Assembly (NCBI GenBank): GCA_964469485.1
Contig: CAYXZP010000018.1
Coordinates: forward strand, 1 to 29,656
DNA: 29,656 nt
From: CAYXZP01 sp964469485
GTDB lineage: Bacteria; Desulfobacterota; Binatia; UBA1149; CAYXZP01
Reading direction: 5' to 3'
In this document: piece after piece, positions 6,987-14,798 of the stretch
Layout of the letters: every line of letters begins with the position of its first letter
Position numbering within the stretch: position 1 is the first letter of the stretch
Notes under the pieces: generated by a model
What the model was told of the DNA's origin: nothing
The model's input: only the letters and a program-made list of their open reading frames with translations
Databases searched by the model: none
Translations under genes and position numbers: made by a program

Positions 6987-8546
6987 CTAGATACTTGCGG
7001 CCTGCCCGGTTCGTTGGAGCGCGATAAAGTCGTGGAAGACACGGGCCGCGAAGACCGCACTGAAGATCGTGCTCGCGATGCCTATGCACAGCGTCAGGGC
7101 GAAACCCTTGATTGGACCGGAGCCGAATTGGAACAGAATGAGGCCGGCCAGGAAGGTCGTGACGTTCGAATCGAGGATGGCCGGCATCGCGCGGCTGTAG
7201 CCGGCCTCGATGGCCGCCAGTCCGGTCTGGCCGGCGCGTAGTTCTTCCCTGGTACGTTCGTTGATCAGGACGTTGGCGTCGACGGCCATGCCGAGCGTGA
7301 GCACGATCCCCGCTATGCCCGGTAGCGTCAGGGTCGCCTGGAACGCCGCAAGTACGCCCATGAGCAGCACCATGTTGATGACCAGCGCGATGTCGGCGAC
7401 GAGACCGGCGAGCCGGTAGTAGAGCGGCATGAACAGCACAACGAAAAGTCCGCCGATGAGAAAGGACCTGGTCCCGCTGGCTATCGAATCGCGTCCCAGG
7501 GAGGGCCCGACGGTTCGCTCTTCGGCTATCACGACCGGCGCCGGCAACGCGCCGGCGCGCAGGACGATCGCGAGGTCGCGGGCTTCGTCGAGACTGAAGT
7601 TCCCGGTTATCACGGCGCGCCCGCCGCCTATGCGCTCCTGGATGACGGGTGCGCTCTGCACCCTGCCGTCGAGCACGATGGCGAGTTGCCGGCCGACGTT
7701 GTCGCGCGTGATGCGCTCGAAGATGCGGGCGCCGCTGGCGTTGAGCGTTATCGACACGTAGGGGAGATCTCCGTACTGGGCCGGGCGGTGGCGGGCGTCG
7801 GATATCACCTCTCCCGACATCAACACCGTCGGTTCGACCTCGTAGCTGCTCTCGGTCTCAAAACCCGTAAGCGCGTCAACGTCGGTGCCGCGCAGCCTGA
7901 TGTTGGTCTCAGAGTCCGCTTCGGCGACAAGGCGGAACTTGAGCTGAGCTGTCCGCCCTATCAGCGCCTTGGCCCTTTCCGGGTCCTGCACGCCCGGCAG
8001 CTGGACCAATATTCCGTTGCGCCCGGTTCTTTGTATGGTCGGCTCGGACACGCCGAACTCATCGACTCGATTGCGGATGGTTTCGAGCGCCTGATCGATG
8101 GCAAGCTGCCGGATCCCCTCCTTTTCCGGTTCGATCAGGCGGTAGCGCATACGGCGGCCGTCGACAGAACGTTGCTCGAGGACAGCGTAGCGTTCGGTGA
8201 TGATCTCTTCGAGTTCCTCGAACCGCGAACGGCTCACCAGATCGAAGACCAGGGTGTCGAGACCCACGCGACTCCAGGCGCGCGTGGCGATCCCCTCTTC
8301 TTGCAGCTCCCGCTTCATCTGTTCGATGAGCAGGTCCACGGAGTTTTCCACGGCCTTGTCGGCCTGCACCTCGAGCACCATGTGAATGCCGCCCCTGAGG
8401 TCGAGGCCGAGCCGGATCGAGTCGGAGGGGAGCGCGCGGCCCCACCAGGCCGGCATCTGGCCGACCACCGACGGGACAAGGAAGAACGCGGCCGTAAGGA
8501 CGACCGCGGCCACCGTGACCGCCCGCCACCTGAGACTGCCGGACAA
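6987..8546 (-). CDS. secD: protein translocase subunit SecD
   Basis: This is the larger partner of SecF, 519 residues. A single N-terminal helix is followed by GLDLRGGIHMVLEV, a large periplasmic region with the P1 base and head, and five C-terminal helices. The conserved transmembrane motif GMAVDANVLINERTREEL and the nearby LDSNVTTFLAG are intact. The Asp of AVDANV is the residue usually tied to proton movement. The start is a TTG (MSGSLRWRA...), supported by a G-rich Shine-Dalgarno-like run that overlaps the yajC end and by the match to the usual SecD N-terminus. It sits 3 bases behind yajC. Confidence 0.96.
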   Translation of the reverse strand: MSGSLRWRAVTVAAVVLTAAFFLVPSVVGQMPAWWGRALPSDSIRLGLDLRGGIHMVLEVQADKAVENSVDLLIEQMKRELQEEGIATRAWSRVGLDTLVFDLVSRSRFEELEEIITERYAVLEQRSVDGRRMRYRLIEPEKEGIRQLAIDQALETIRNRVDEFGVSEPTIQRTGRNGILVQLPGVQDPERAKALIGRTAQLKFRLVAEADSETNIRLRGTDVDALTGFETESSYEVEPTVLMSGEVISDARHRPAQYGDLPYVSITLNASGARIFERITRDNVGRQLAIVLDGRVQSAPVIQERIGGGRAVITGNFSLDEARDLAIVLRAGALPAPVVIAEERTVGPSLGRDSIASGTRSFLIGGLFVVLFMPLYYRLAGLVADIALVINMVLLMGVLAAFQATLTLPGIAGIVLTLGMAVDANVLINERTREELRAGQTGLAAIEAGYSRAMPAILDSNVTTFLAGLILFQFGSGPIKGFALTLCIGIASTIFSAVFAARVFHDFIALQRTGQAASI

Positions 8547-8549
8547 GCT

Positions 8550-8861
8550 TCAGCCCCCCTTGTTCTCGCTCTGCCGCGCCGTGACCTGCTGCTTGTCGTG
8601 TTTGACCCGTACGTTGTTGGCGATCTCGAGGCTGACGGTGTCGTCGCCGACCTCGACGATCCGTCCGTAAAGTCCGCCCGCCGTGACGACGGCGTCGTTG
8701 CGCTTGAGGCCCTCGATGAGCGTCTTGTGTTCTTTTTGGCGCTTCATCTGTGGACGAATCAGCAAGAAGTAGAACACCGCCAGGATGAGTATCAGCGGGA
8801 AGAAGGTTTGCAGTCCCTGCGGTCCGGCCTGCGCCAATACCAAGGCCTCGTTCACCGTCAT
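8550..8861 (-). CDS. yajC: preprotein translocase accessory subunit YajC
   Basis: This is a small Sec accessory protein of 103 residues that associates with SecDF. One membrane helix (about residues 20-38, FFPLILILAVFYFLLIRPQ) is followed by the conserved KRQKEHKTLIEGLKRNDAVV stretch and a small basic beta domain containing TAGGLYGRIVEV. The IRPQMKRQKEH turn is the family signature. The ATG start is 2 bases after the tgt stop, and a GGGGGA run lies about 10 bases upstream. Its place between tgt and secD is the classical order. Confidence 0.95.
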   Translation of the reverse strand: MTVNEALVLAQAGPQGLQTFFPLILILAVFYFLLIRPQMKRQKEHKTLIEGLKRNDAVVTAGGLYGRIVEVGDDTVSLEIANNVRVKHDKQQVTARQSENKGG

Positions 8862-8863
8862 GA

Positions 8864-9994
8864 TCAGCTATCCCCCTCTTGGCCGGCGAGAAACTCCGTT
8901 CGGAATTCCCCATAAGTTCCGGAGGCTATGGCCTGCCGGATACGCCGCATTAGCCGCCCATAGAAGCTCAGGTTGTGATAGCTAGCAAGCGACGCGCCCA
9001 ACATCTCTTTTCTCTTGGACAGGTGGTGCAGGTACCCGCGGGAGAAGTTGCGGCAACAATAACAATCGCAGGCCGCATCGACCGCGGCGGCCGAGTTGGC
9101 GTGGCGGGCGTTACGGATCGAGATTCTGCCCGTGCTCGTGAACAGCAACCCGTTGCGGCCGCCGCGCGTCGGCATGACGCAGTCGAACATGTCGTAACCC
9201 CAGCCGGCCAGCTCGACCAGGTCGGTGGGCGTGCCCATTCCCATCATGTAACGAGGGCTGGCCGCGGGCAGCAGCCCAGCGCTGGCCTCTGCGGTCGCCA
9301 TTGTTTCGGCGCGCGCCTCGCCGACGGACAGACCGCCGACGGCATAGCCGTCGAAGCCGATCTCAATCAAGCGGCCGGCGTTCTCGCGTCTGAGATCTTC
9401 GAACAGGCCCCCCTGCATGATGCCGAACACCGCGGTCCCCGCAGTGGCGCTCTCGATTGCCTTGCGCTTCGTTCTGGCGGCCCATCTGAGCGTACGTTCG
9501 GATGTGCTTGCCGCAGCATCGCGGTCGGCGGGCCGGCCGGTGAACAGGTCGAAGGCCATGGCGATGTCCACGCCGAGCCTTTGCTGCGCGCCGAACGCGG
9601 ATTCGGGCGTTATCGTGACCATTTCGCCGTCCAGCTCCGAGCGGACGCGCGCGCCCTCTTCGTCGACCTTGACAGCGGCGGCCAGGCTGAACAGTTGATA
9701 GCCGCCGCTGTCGGTCAGGATGGGCCCCGGCCAGGACATGAAACGGTGCAGGCCGCCGAGTTCGCTAATGGTGTCCACGCCCGGGCGCAGCGAAAGGTGG
9801 TATGCGTTGGCGAGCACCACCGCGGCGCCGGTCTCGGCCACCTGGGCCGGGGTCAGTCCGCGCACCGTGCCGTAGGTCCCGACCGGCATGAAGACCGGTG
9901 TTTCAAAACAACCGTGCGCGGTGCTGACCACGCCCGTACGCGGCCGCGTGCCGGCGCCACCGCCGCTCGTTATCTCGAAACCGAGGACGCTCAC
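8864..9994 (-). CDS. tgt: queuine/preQ1 tRNA-ribosyltransferase (TGT)
   Basis: Tgt exchanges guanine 34 of tRNAs with GUN anticodons for preQ1, the base that becomes queuosine. At 376 residues it has the normal length. The substrate pocket DSGGYQLFSLA is present. The nucleophile region reads DCVMPTRGGRNG. The zinc site is CDCYCC followed by HH in FSRGYLHHL near the C-terminus (about residues 308-330). The GTG start overlaps the queA stop by 4 bases (GTGA), so the two steps of the queuosine pathway are translationally coupled. It is followed 2 bases later by yajC. Confidence 0.96.
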   Translation of the reverse strand: MSVLGFEITSGGGAGTRPRTGVVSTAHGCFETPVFMPVGTYGTVRGLTPAQVAETGAAVVLANAYHLSLRPGVDTISELGGLHRFMSWPGPILTDSGGYQLFSLAAAVKVDEEGARVRSELDGEMVTITPESAFGAQQRLGVDIAMAFDLFTGRPADRDAAASTSERTLRWAARTKRKAIESATAGTAVFGIMQGGLFEDLRRENAGRLIEIGFDGYAVGGLSVGEARAETMATAEASAGLLPAASPRYMMGMGTPTDLVELAGWGYDMFDCVMPTRGGRNGLLFTSTGRISIRNARHANSAAAVDAACDCYCCRNFSRGYLHHLSKRKEMLGASLASYHNLSFYGRLMRRIRQAIASGTYGEFRTEFLAGQEGDS

Positions 9995-11013
9995 AGAACA
10001 AGCATCGCGTCGCCGTAGCTGTAGAAGCGGTAGCGCTGCTCGACGGCTTCGAGGTAAGCGCGCCGGGTGAGTTCCGGGCCGGCAAAGGCCGCCACCAGAC
10101 CGAGCAGCGTGGTGCCCGGCAGGTGGAAGTTAGTGACCAGTGCGTCGATCGCCCTGAACCGGTGGCCGGGGCGGATGAAGAGATCGGTGTCGCCTTCGAA
10201 CGCACGGACACCCTCGTGCCCGTCGCAGGCGCTCTCGAGCGCGCGCACGCTCGTGGTTCCTACGGCCACCACACGGCGGCCGCGCGCGCGTGTGTCGTTG
10301 ACACGGCGGGCCAGTACCCGGCTGACTCGGCAATGTTCGGCCTCCATCTCTTGTTTGCCCGGTCGCACCGGCATGAAGGTGCCCGGACCCACGGCAAGCG
10401 TGAGGGTGGCAAAGGCCATCCCGGCGCTCTCGAGACGCTCGATCAGCCCCCGGCTGAAGTGCAGCCCCGCCGTTGGGGCCGCCACGGCCCCGGGTATGCG
10501 CGCATAGACGGTTTGATAACGGACGCGGTCGTGGTCGGTGGGCGGACGATCGATATAGGGCGGCAGCGGGACCTCGCCGTGTTCGGTCATGAGCCGCGAG
10601 GCCGCGGCGCCGTCGAGTTCGAGGCGGCAGCGCCCCTCGGCGGCGCTCGCGACACGGACCCGCTTGCGGCCCGGCAACAGCAAGGTCTCGCCCGCCCGTA
10701 GCCCCTTGCTCGAACGAAACAGACATTCGGTAAGCTCGGAACCGTTGGCGATGACCAGCAGCTCGACGCGCCCGCCGGTCTCGCGCCGGGCGCGCAAGCG
10801 GGCCGGTATTACGGCGCTGTCGTTGGCAACCAGCAGGTCGCCGCTGTCGAGCAAGCTTGGAAGCTCCGAGACCGAGTGGTGGGAGATGGTGCCCCCATCG
10901 TGCCGGCGCACGACCAGCAGGCGCGCCTGCTCACGGCTGGCGGCCGGTTGCTGAGCGATCAGCTCTTCAGGCAGCCGGTAGTCGAAGGGCGACGGGGATA
11001 CGGTGTTGGCCAC
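9991..11013 (-). CDS. queA: SAM:tRNA ribosyltransferase-isomerase (QueA)
   Basis: QueA transfers and isomerises the ribosyl part of S-adenosylmethionine onto preQ1-tRNA to give epoxyqueuosine. The 340-residue length is normal. Family marks are FDYRLPEELIAQQPA at the start, RLLV with the following HHSVSELPSLL, PLPPYIDRPP, the AAPTAGLHFSRGLIERL block and the end region TNFHLPGTTLLGLVAAFAG. The start is GTG. It is 12 bases from the slipin stop upstream and overlaps tgt downstream. There are no unusual features beyond its place inside a membrane quality-control operon. Confidence 0.96.
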   Translation of the reverse strand: MANTVSPSPFDYRLPEELIAQQPAASREQARLLVVRRHDGGTISHHSVSELPSLLDSGDLLVANDSAVIPARLRARRETGGRVELLVIANGSELTECLFRSSKGLRAGETLLLPGRKRVRVASAAEGRCRLELDGAAASRLMTEHGEVPLPPYIDRPPTDHDRVRYQTVYARIPGAVAAPTAGLHFSRGLIERLESAGMAFATLTLAVGPGTFMPVRPGKQEMEAEHCRVSRVLARRVNDTRARGRRVVAVGTTSVRALESACDGHEGVRAFEGDTDLFIRPGHRFRAIDALVTNFHLPGTTLLGLVAAFAGPELTRRAYLEAVEQRYRFYSYGDAMLVL

Positions 11014-11025
11014 CGGTTCGCGCCA

Positions 11026-11787
11026 TCAATCCTTCCGCTCGGTGCTGGCCCCCAGACCCTTGACCAAGGGCGTTATCAGGTCGATGGGCACCGGCAGCAC
11101 GACCGTCGAATTGTGCTCGGAAGCGAACTCGCTGAGCGTTTGCAGGAAGCGCAGCTGGACGGAGACCGGTTGGCTCGACAGACGTTCGGCCGCTTGGGCC
11201 AGCTTGTCGGAAGCCTGCAGTTCGCCCTCGGCGTTGATGACCTTGGCGCGCCGCTCGCGCTCGGCTTCGGCCTGTTTGGCCATCGCGCGCTGCATCTCCT
11301 GGGGAAGGTCGATGTGTTTCACCTCCACGGAGACGACCTTTATCCCCCACGGGTCGGTCTGTTCGTCCAGGATGTCCTGGATGCGCTGGTTGATGCGCTC
11401 GCGGTCGGACAACAGATGGTCGAGGTCGGCCTGTCCGCACACGCTGCGCAGCGTGGCCTGAGCCAACTGCGATGTCGCGTACAGGTAGTTCTCGACCTCG
11501 ACGACCGCCTTGCTGGGGTCGAGCACGCGGAAGTACAGAACGGCGTTGACCTTCATCGAGACATTGTCACGCGTGATCACGTCCTGGCTCGGCACGTCCA
11601 TCGCGATAGTGCGCATGTCGATCCGCACCATGCGCTCTATGCCGGGTATCACGTATATGATGCCCGGCCCGCGATGGGCGACGAGCCGGCCGAGCCGAAG
11701 CACGACCGCGCGCTCGTATTCCTTCATGACCTTCAGTCCACTGAGAAGAGCGGCGCCGAGCGCCGCCAATATATAGATTCCCAACAT
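11026..11787 (-). CDS. slipin (SPFH/band 7 membrane protein)
   Basis: This is a stomatin-like SPFH-domain protein of 253 residues that oligomerises on the inner membrane. One N-terminal helix (about 3-20) precedes the band 7 domain starting KEYERAVVLRLGRL. The core motifs RIDMRTIAMDVPSQ, ITRDNVSMKVNAVLYFRV and VKHIDLPQEMQRAMAKQAEAERERRAK (in parts) are typical of the slipin group. Slipins are the usual partners and substrates of NfeD-type serine proteases, and here the NfeD gene is 4 bases upstream in the same operon. A GGAG ribosome binding site inside the nfeD end lies 7 bases before the ATG. The likely role is membrane or protease scaffolding. Confidence 0.93.
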   Translation of the reverse strand: MLGIYILAALGAALLSGLKVMKEYERAVVLRLGRLVAHRGPGIIYVIPGIERMVRIDMRTIAMDVPSQDVITRDNVSMKVNAVLYFRVLDPSKAVVEVENYLYATSQLAQATLRSVCGQADLDHLLSDRERINQRIQDILDEQTDPWGIKVVSVEVKHIDLPQEMQRAMAKQAEAERERRAKVINAEGELQASDKLAQAAERLSSQPVSVQLRFLQTLSEFASEHNSTVVLPVPIDLITPLVKGLGASTERKD

Positions 11788-11791
11788 CAGT

Positions 11792-13111
11792 TCACTCCGT
11801 TTCCTCGATCACTTCGAGTTTCAGGCCGCGCACCGTTTCTACGCGGACGGGCCTGTCCTGCGGGATCTTGTCCCGGCTGGTCGCGTTCCATAGCTCCCCA
11901 CTTACCTTGACCTTGCCATGCGCGTGAATCGCGGTGACCGAAGTTCCGACCGCGCCCACCAAACCCTCGGCCCCGGTTCGCGCCTGCCGGCTCCGATCGC
12001 GCACCAGCAGGCCCAGGACGAGAGTAACGGCGGCGCCGAACATTGCTATGGTGGCGACCATATAGCTGATGTCAACGGAAAGGCCGGATTCCGGCGTGTA
12101 GAGAAAGAGCGAGCCGAGCGTGAGGGCCACGATACCGCCCATGCCGAGCACGCCGAAGCTCGGCATCAACAATTCGCCGATGAGGAAGGCCATGCCGAGA
12201 AGCAGCAGCAATACGCCGGTCGAACTGATCGGCAAGACCTGCCCGGCGAGCAGGGCCAGCAACAAGCAGATGGCGCCGACGACGCCCGGAAAGACGGCTC
12301 CCGGGTTGGAGAACTCCATGTAGAGGCCGAGCATGCCGGCCATCATCAACAGATAGGCGATGTTGGGATCGGTGATCAGGGCCAGCACGCGCTGGCGGAG
12401 CGTACGCTCGACATCCGACACCAGGGCCTCGCCGTCGGCCGTCATCGCTCCCGCCAGATCGAGGACCACGGTCTCGCCGGCCAGTTCCACCTCGCGCCCG
12501 TCGGCCAGCTGCAGCAATTCGTCGATGTTTTTTGCGATGAGATCGACGACGTTGAGCTCGACGGCCTCGGTCTCGGTTATCGACACGCTCTCACGGACGG
12601 CCTTCTCGGCCCAATCGACGTTGCGGCCGCGGCGTTCGGCTATCGATTCCACGAAAGAGGCCGTGTAGTTCTCGACCTTGTCGCGCATATCCCCTTCTAT
12701 GTCGGCCCCCTGTCCGGATACCGGATGGGCCGCGCCGATGTTGGTGCCGGGCGCCATGGCGGCCACGTGTGCGGCCATGGTTATGAAGACGCCGGCGGAG
12801 GTGGCCCCCGCCCCGCCCGGTGCCACGTAGACGATGACCGGCACTTCTGCCGCCAAGAGCGCCTTGACCATCGTTTTGGTCGAGTTGAGCAGGCCCCCCG
12901 GCGTGTCCATTTGTACGACGAGAGCCGGCGCACCGGCTTCTTCGGCGCTGCGGATGGCCGAGGCGAGATAGTCCGCGACGGCCGGGCTGATGGGACCGTC
13001 GATGATGATGCGGTGAACCGGGCCATCCGCGGCCGGGGCCGCCTGCCGGCCCAGCGGCGGCAACAACAACAGGGCCACGGTCAGAAAGGCGCTGGCGCGG
13101 AGCGTTCTCAT
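11792..13111 (-). CDS. nfeD: NfeD long form: exported ClpP-like serine protease with membrane and OB domains
   Basis: This is a membrane-bound protease of the NfeD1b type, 439 residues. A signal peptide (about 1-28) leads to a ClpP/SppA-like domain (about 32-240) with the MDTPGG motif at 68-73. Ser105 in GATSAG and Lys145 in DMRDK match the Ser/Lys dyad known from the Pyrococcus 1510-N protease. Four or five membrane helices follow, then a C-terminal OB-fold (about 380-439). I chose the ATG at 13111. It overlaps the udg stop (ATGA) and gives a clean signal peptide, while the frame is open about 108 codons further upstream. The slipin gene downstream is its expected partner. Confidence 0.93.
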   Translation of the reverse strand: MRTLRASAFLTVALLLLPPLGRQAAPAADGPVHRIIIDGPISPAVADYLASAIRSAEEAGAPALVVQMDTPGGLLNSTKTMVKALLAAEVPVIVYVAPGGAGATSAGVFITMAAHVAAMAPGTNIGAAHPVSGQGADIEGDMRDKVENYTASFVESIAERRGRNVDWAEKAVRESVSITETEAVELNVVDLIAKNIDELLQLADGREVELAGETVVLDLAGAMTADGEALVSDVERTLRQRVLALITDPNIAYLLMMAGMLGLYMEFSNPGAVFPGVVGAICLLLALLAGQVLPISSTGVLLLLLGMAFLIGELLMPSFGVLGMGGIVALTLGSLFLYTPESGLSVDISYMVATIAMFGAAVTLVLGLLVRDRSRQARTGAEGLVGAVGTSVTAIHAHGKVKVSGELWNATSRDKIPQDRPVRVETVRGLKLEVIEETE

Positions 13112-13848
13112 CGGGCCGGCTTCGGGCGCTGCGGGACGGGCATGCCGAGCTTTTCCATCACCGCTTGTATGTCCTGCCACACGTCTCGCTTGCCGCCCGC
13201 ATTTCTCAACAGATAGGCGGGGTGGAATGTGGGCATCACCGGCACCCCGCCGTAGTCGTGCCAGCGACCGCGCACCTTGGAGATCGGAATGCGGCTGCCG
13301 AGCAGAACCTGTGTCGCAAAGGCCCCGAGACTGACTATGACACGCGGGCGGACGATGGCGATCTGGCGGTGGAGGAAGGGTTGGCAGGCCACTATCTCGT
13401 CGGGTTCGGGGTTGCGGTTGCCGGGCGGACGGCACTTGACGACGTTGGCGATGTAAACGTCCTTGCGCGCGAGCCCCATGCCCTTGTTTATGATGTCGGT
13501 CAGCAAGCGGCCGGCCTTGCCGACGAAGGGTTCTCCCTGGCGGTCCTCGTCCTCGCCGGGGCCCTCGCCCACGAACATCAGTTCCGCCGTCGGGCTACCC
13601 GTGCCGAACACGATGTTGGTGCGGCCCTTGTGCAGCTTGCAGCGGCGGCAATCGCCGATGGCCCGGGACAGTTCTTCGAGGGTGCCGGCCTCCCGGACGT
13701 CGGGCTCCACCAACAGTTCGGACGGCGGTTCGGTGACAGCGGGCCTGTCCGCCACCGGCAGAAAGTCCGTGCCCAGGTCGATCTCGCGAAGTAAGTATCC
13801 ACGGGCCTGGGCGAGCGCCCCTGTCTGTTGAGACTTGTCCTGCGGCAC
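13108..13848 (-). CDS. udg: family 4 uracil-DNA glycosylase with Fe-S cluster
   Basis: This base-excision repair enzyme removes uracil from DNA. The 246-residue protein has about 55 extra residues before the catalytic domain. The four cluster ligands are visible: Cys67 and Cys70 in CRRCKLHK, Cys139 in VVKCRPPGNR and Cys155 in IVACQPF. Catalytic motif A is GEGPGEDEDRQGEPF (94-108) and motif B is HPAYLL (from 209). The start is a GTG at 13848, 42 bases from the divergent phospholipase-like gene. It is the first gene of the nine-gene run that continues to the Sec genes. The N-terminal extension is low in recognisable features. Confidence 0.94.
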   Translation of the reverse strand: MPQDKSQQTGALAQARGYLLREIDLGTDFLPVADRPAVTEPPSELLVEPDVREAGTLEELSRAIGDCRRCKLHKGRTNIVFGTGSPTAELMFVGEGPGEDEDRQGEPFVGKAGRLLTDIINKGMGLARKDVYIANVVKCRPPGNRNPEPDEIVACQPFLHRQIAIVRPRVIVSLGAFATQVLLGSRIPISKVRGRWHDYGGVPVMPTFHPAYLLRNAGGKRDVWQDIQAVMEKLGMPVPQRPKPAR

Positions 13849-13854
13849 TATAGT
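13828..13854 (+). promoter_or_regulatory. possible promoter of the phospholipase-like gene
   Basis: TTGAGA at 13828-13833 and TATAGT at 13849-13854 resemble sigma-70 boxes but are only 15 bases apart. Transcription would start near 13861, about 30 bases before the ATG at 13891. The site overlaps the start of the opposing udg gene. The short spacer makes this a weak call. Confidence 0.25.
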
Positions 13855-13890
13855 CTCGCCGGTGCATTCGGCGCCGGTCCACGGTTGGGA

Positions 13891-14793
13891 ATGCGATCGC
13901 GCTCCTTGACCGCCGTTATCGCTATCGTCGTTCTCGTGTCCCTGGTCGCACTACCCGGTACGGCTTGGGCATGGGGTCCGGTGTCGCACATCGTGCACGG
14001 AGCTTCCGTGCTGGCGAACATTACCAGCCTGCCTGCAGAGCTACAAGCCGTGCTCTCGGCCCACCAGGACCGTTATCTCTACGGTTGTATCGGTGCCGAC
14101 ATAGTGCAGGCAAAGTTCTACACCAAGAACATCGCGACCCACTGTCACAGATGGACGGTGGCCTGGAAGTTCGTCGACCGTGCCCGTACCGAGGGGCAGC
14201 GGGCCTTTGCGTGGGGATACATGACGCACCTGGCAGCCGACATCATCTCACACAATCATTTTGTCCCGAGCAATTTGTTGCGCAGTTTCGACAAACGCAC
14301 GATGGGGCACGCCTATTGGGAAGCGCGGGCCGATTCGGTGCAGCGCCGCCGCCACTGGCATCTGGTACGCGAGGTCCTGTCCGAGGATTACCCGGACTGC
14401 GACAGGTTGGTCGAAAATATCGTCGAGCACACCCTGTTCTCCTTCAAGACCAACAAGCGAATCTTCGATTCGATGATGGCCGTTAGCAAGTTGGAGCGAT
14501 GGCAAGCGCTGGTAAAGGGTCTCACGGGCCACTCGCGCCTGCCCCTTAGCCGCCACAGCGTCGACCGCTACAACCAAGCCTGTCTGCGCTCGGCCCTCGA
14601 CCTGCTCGCCCACGGCCGCGCCTCATTCACTCAACAACGTGACCCCACGGGCAAGGAACTTCTCGGGCGGGCTATCGCACTGCGACGCCGCCTGCGAACC
14701 TTGAAGCGTCAGCGACGGCTGCCGTCGGGAACAGCGCGTGAGTTGGCCCGCGAACTGCTTCCCGGCCTTGACGAGCTGTCGGCCGCCGCTTGA
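13891..14793 (+). CDS. exported zinc-dependent phospholipase C-like protein
   Basis: This 300-residue protein has a signal peptide (MRSRS then a hydrophobic run to ALPGTAWA) and resembles the zinc-dependent phospholipase C / S1-P1 nuclease fold. Cleavage after Ala27 would expose Trp28 as the mature N-terminus. That fits the family, where the N-terminal Trp is itself a zinc ligand. Other likely ligands are His36 in SHIVHG, Asp in GADIVQ, His in CHRW, and the His/Asp/His of YMTHLAADIISHNHF, with a later Glu in YWEARAD. The substrate cannot be told from sequence. I chose the ATG at 13891 for the signal peptide. It stands alone on its strand and converges on coaBC with a 5-base gap. Confidence 0.85.
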   Translation: MRSRSLTAVIAIVVLVSLVALPGTAWAWGPVSHIVHGASVLANITSLPAELQAVLSAHQDRYLYGCIGADIVQAKFYTKNIATHCHRWTVAWKFVDRARTEGQRAFAWGYMTHLAADIISHNHFVPSNLLRSFDKRTMGHAYWEARADSVQRRRHWHLVREVLSEDYPDCDRLVENIVEHTLFSFKTNKRIFDSMMAVSKLERWQALVKGLTGHSRLPLSRHSVDRYNQACLRSALDLLAHGRASFTQQRDPTGKELLGRAIALRRRLRTLKRQRRLPSGTARELARELLPGLDELSAAA

Positions 14794-14798
14794 GCCGC

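Noticed and set aside
7686..8915. Long open frame (409 codons) on the + strand opposite secD and yajC
   Set aside because: It mirrors the strongly conserved SecD/YajC frames, has a composition typical of the antisense of GC-rich genes (Arg/Asp/Gly/His-rich, no domains), and has no ribosome binding site.
8975..10018. Open frame of 347 codons on the + strand opposite tgt
   Set aside because: Tgt has an intact zinc site and active site on the other strand. The antisense product has no family features.
11918..13216. Open frame of 432 codons on the + strand opposite nfeD
   Set aside because: It is an antisense shadow of nfeD, rich in Gly/His/Arg/Asp, with no recognisable motif.
13112..13435. N-terminal extension of NfeD of about 108 codons
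   Set aside because: It runs through the conserved C-terminus of udg in another frame and is Arg/Pro-rich. The ATG at 13111 gives a proper signal peptide and an ATGA overlap.
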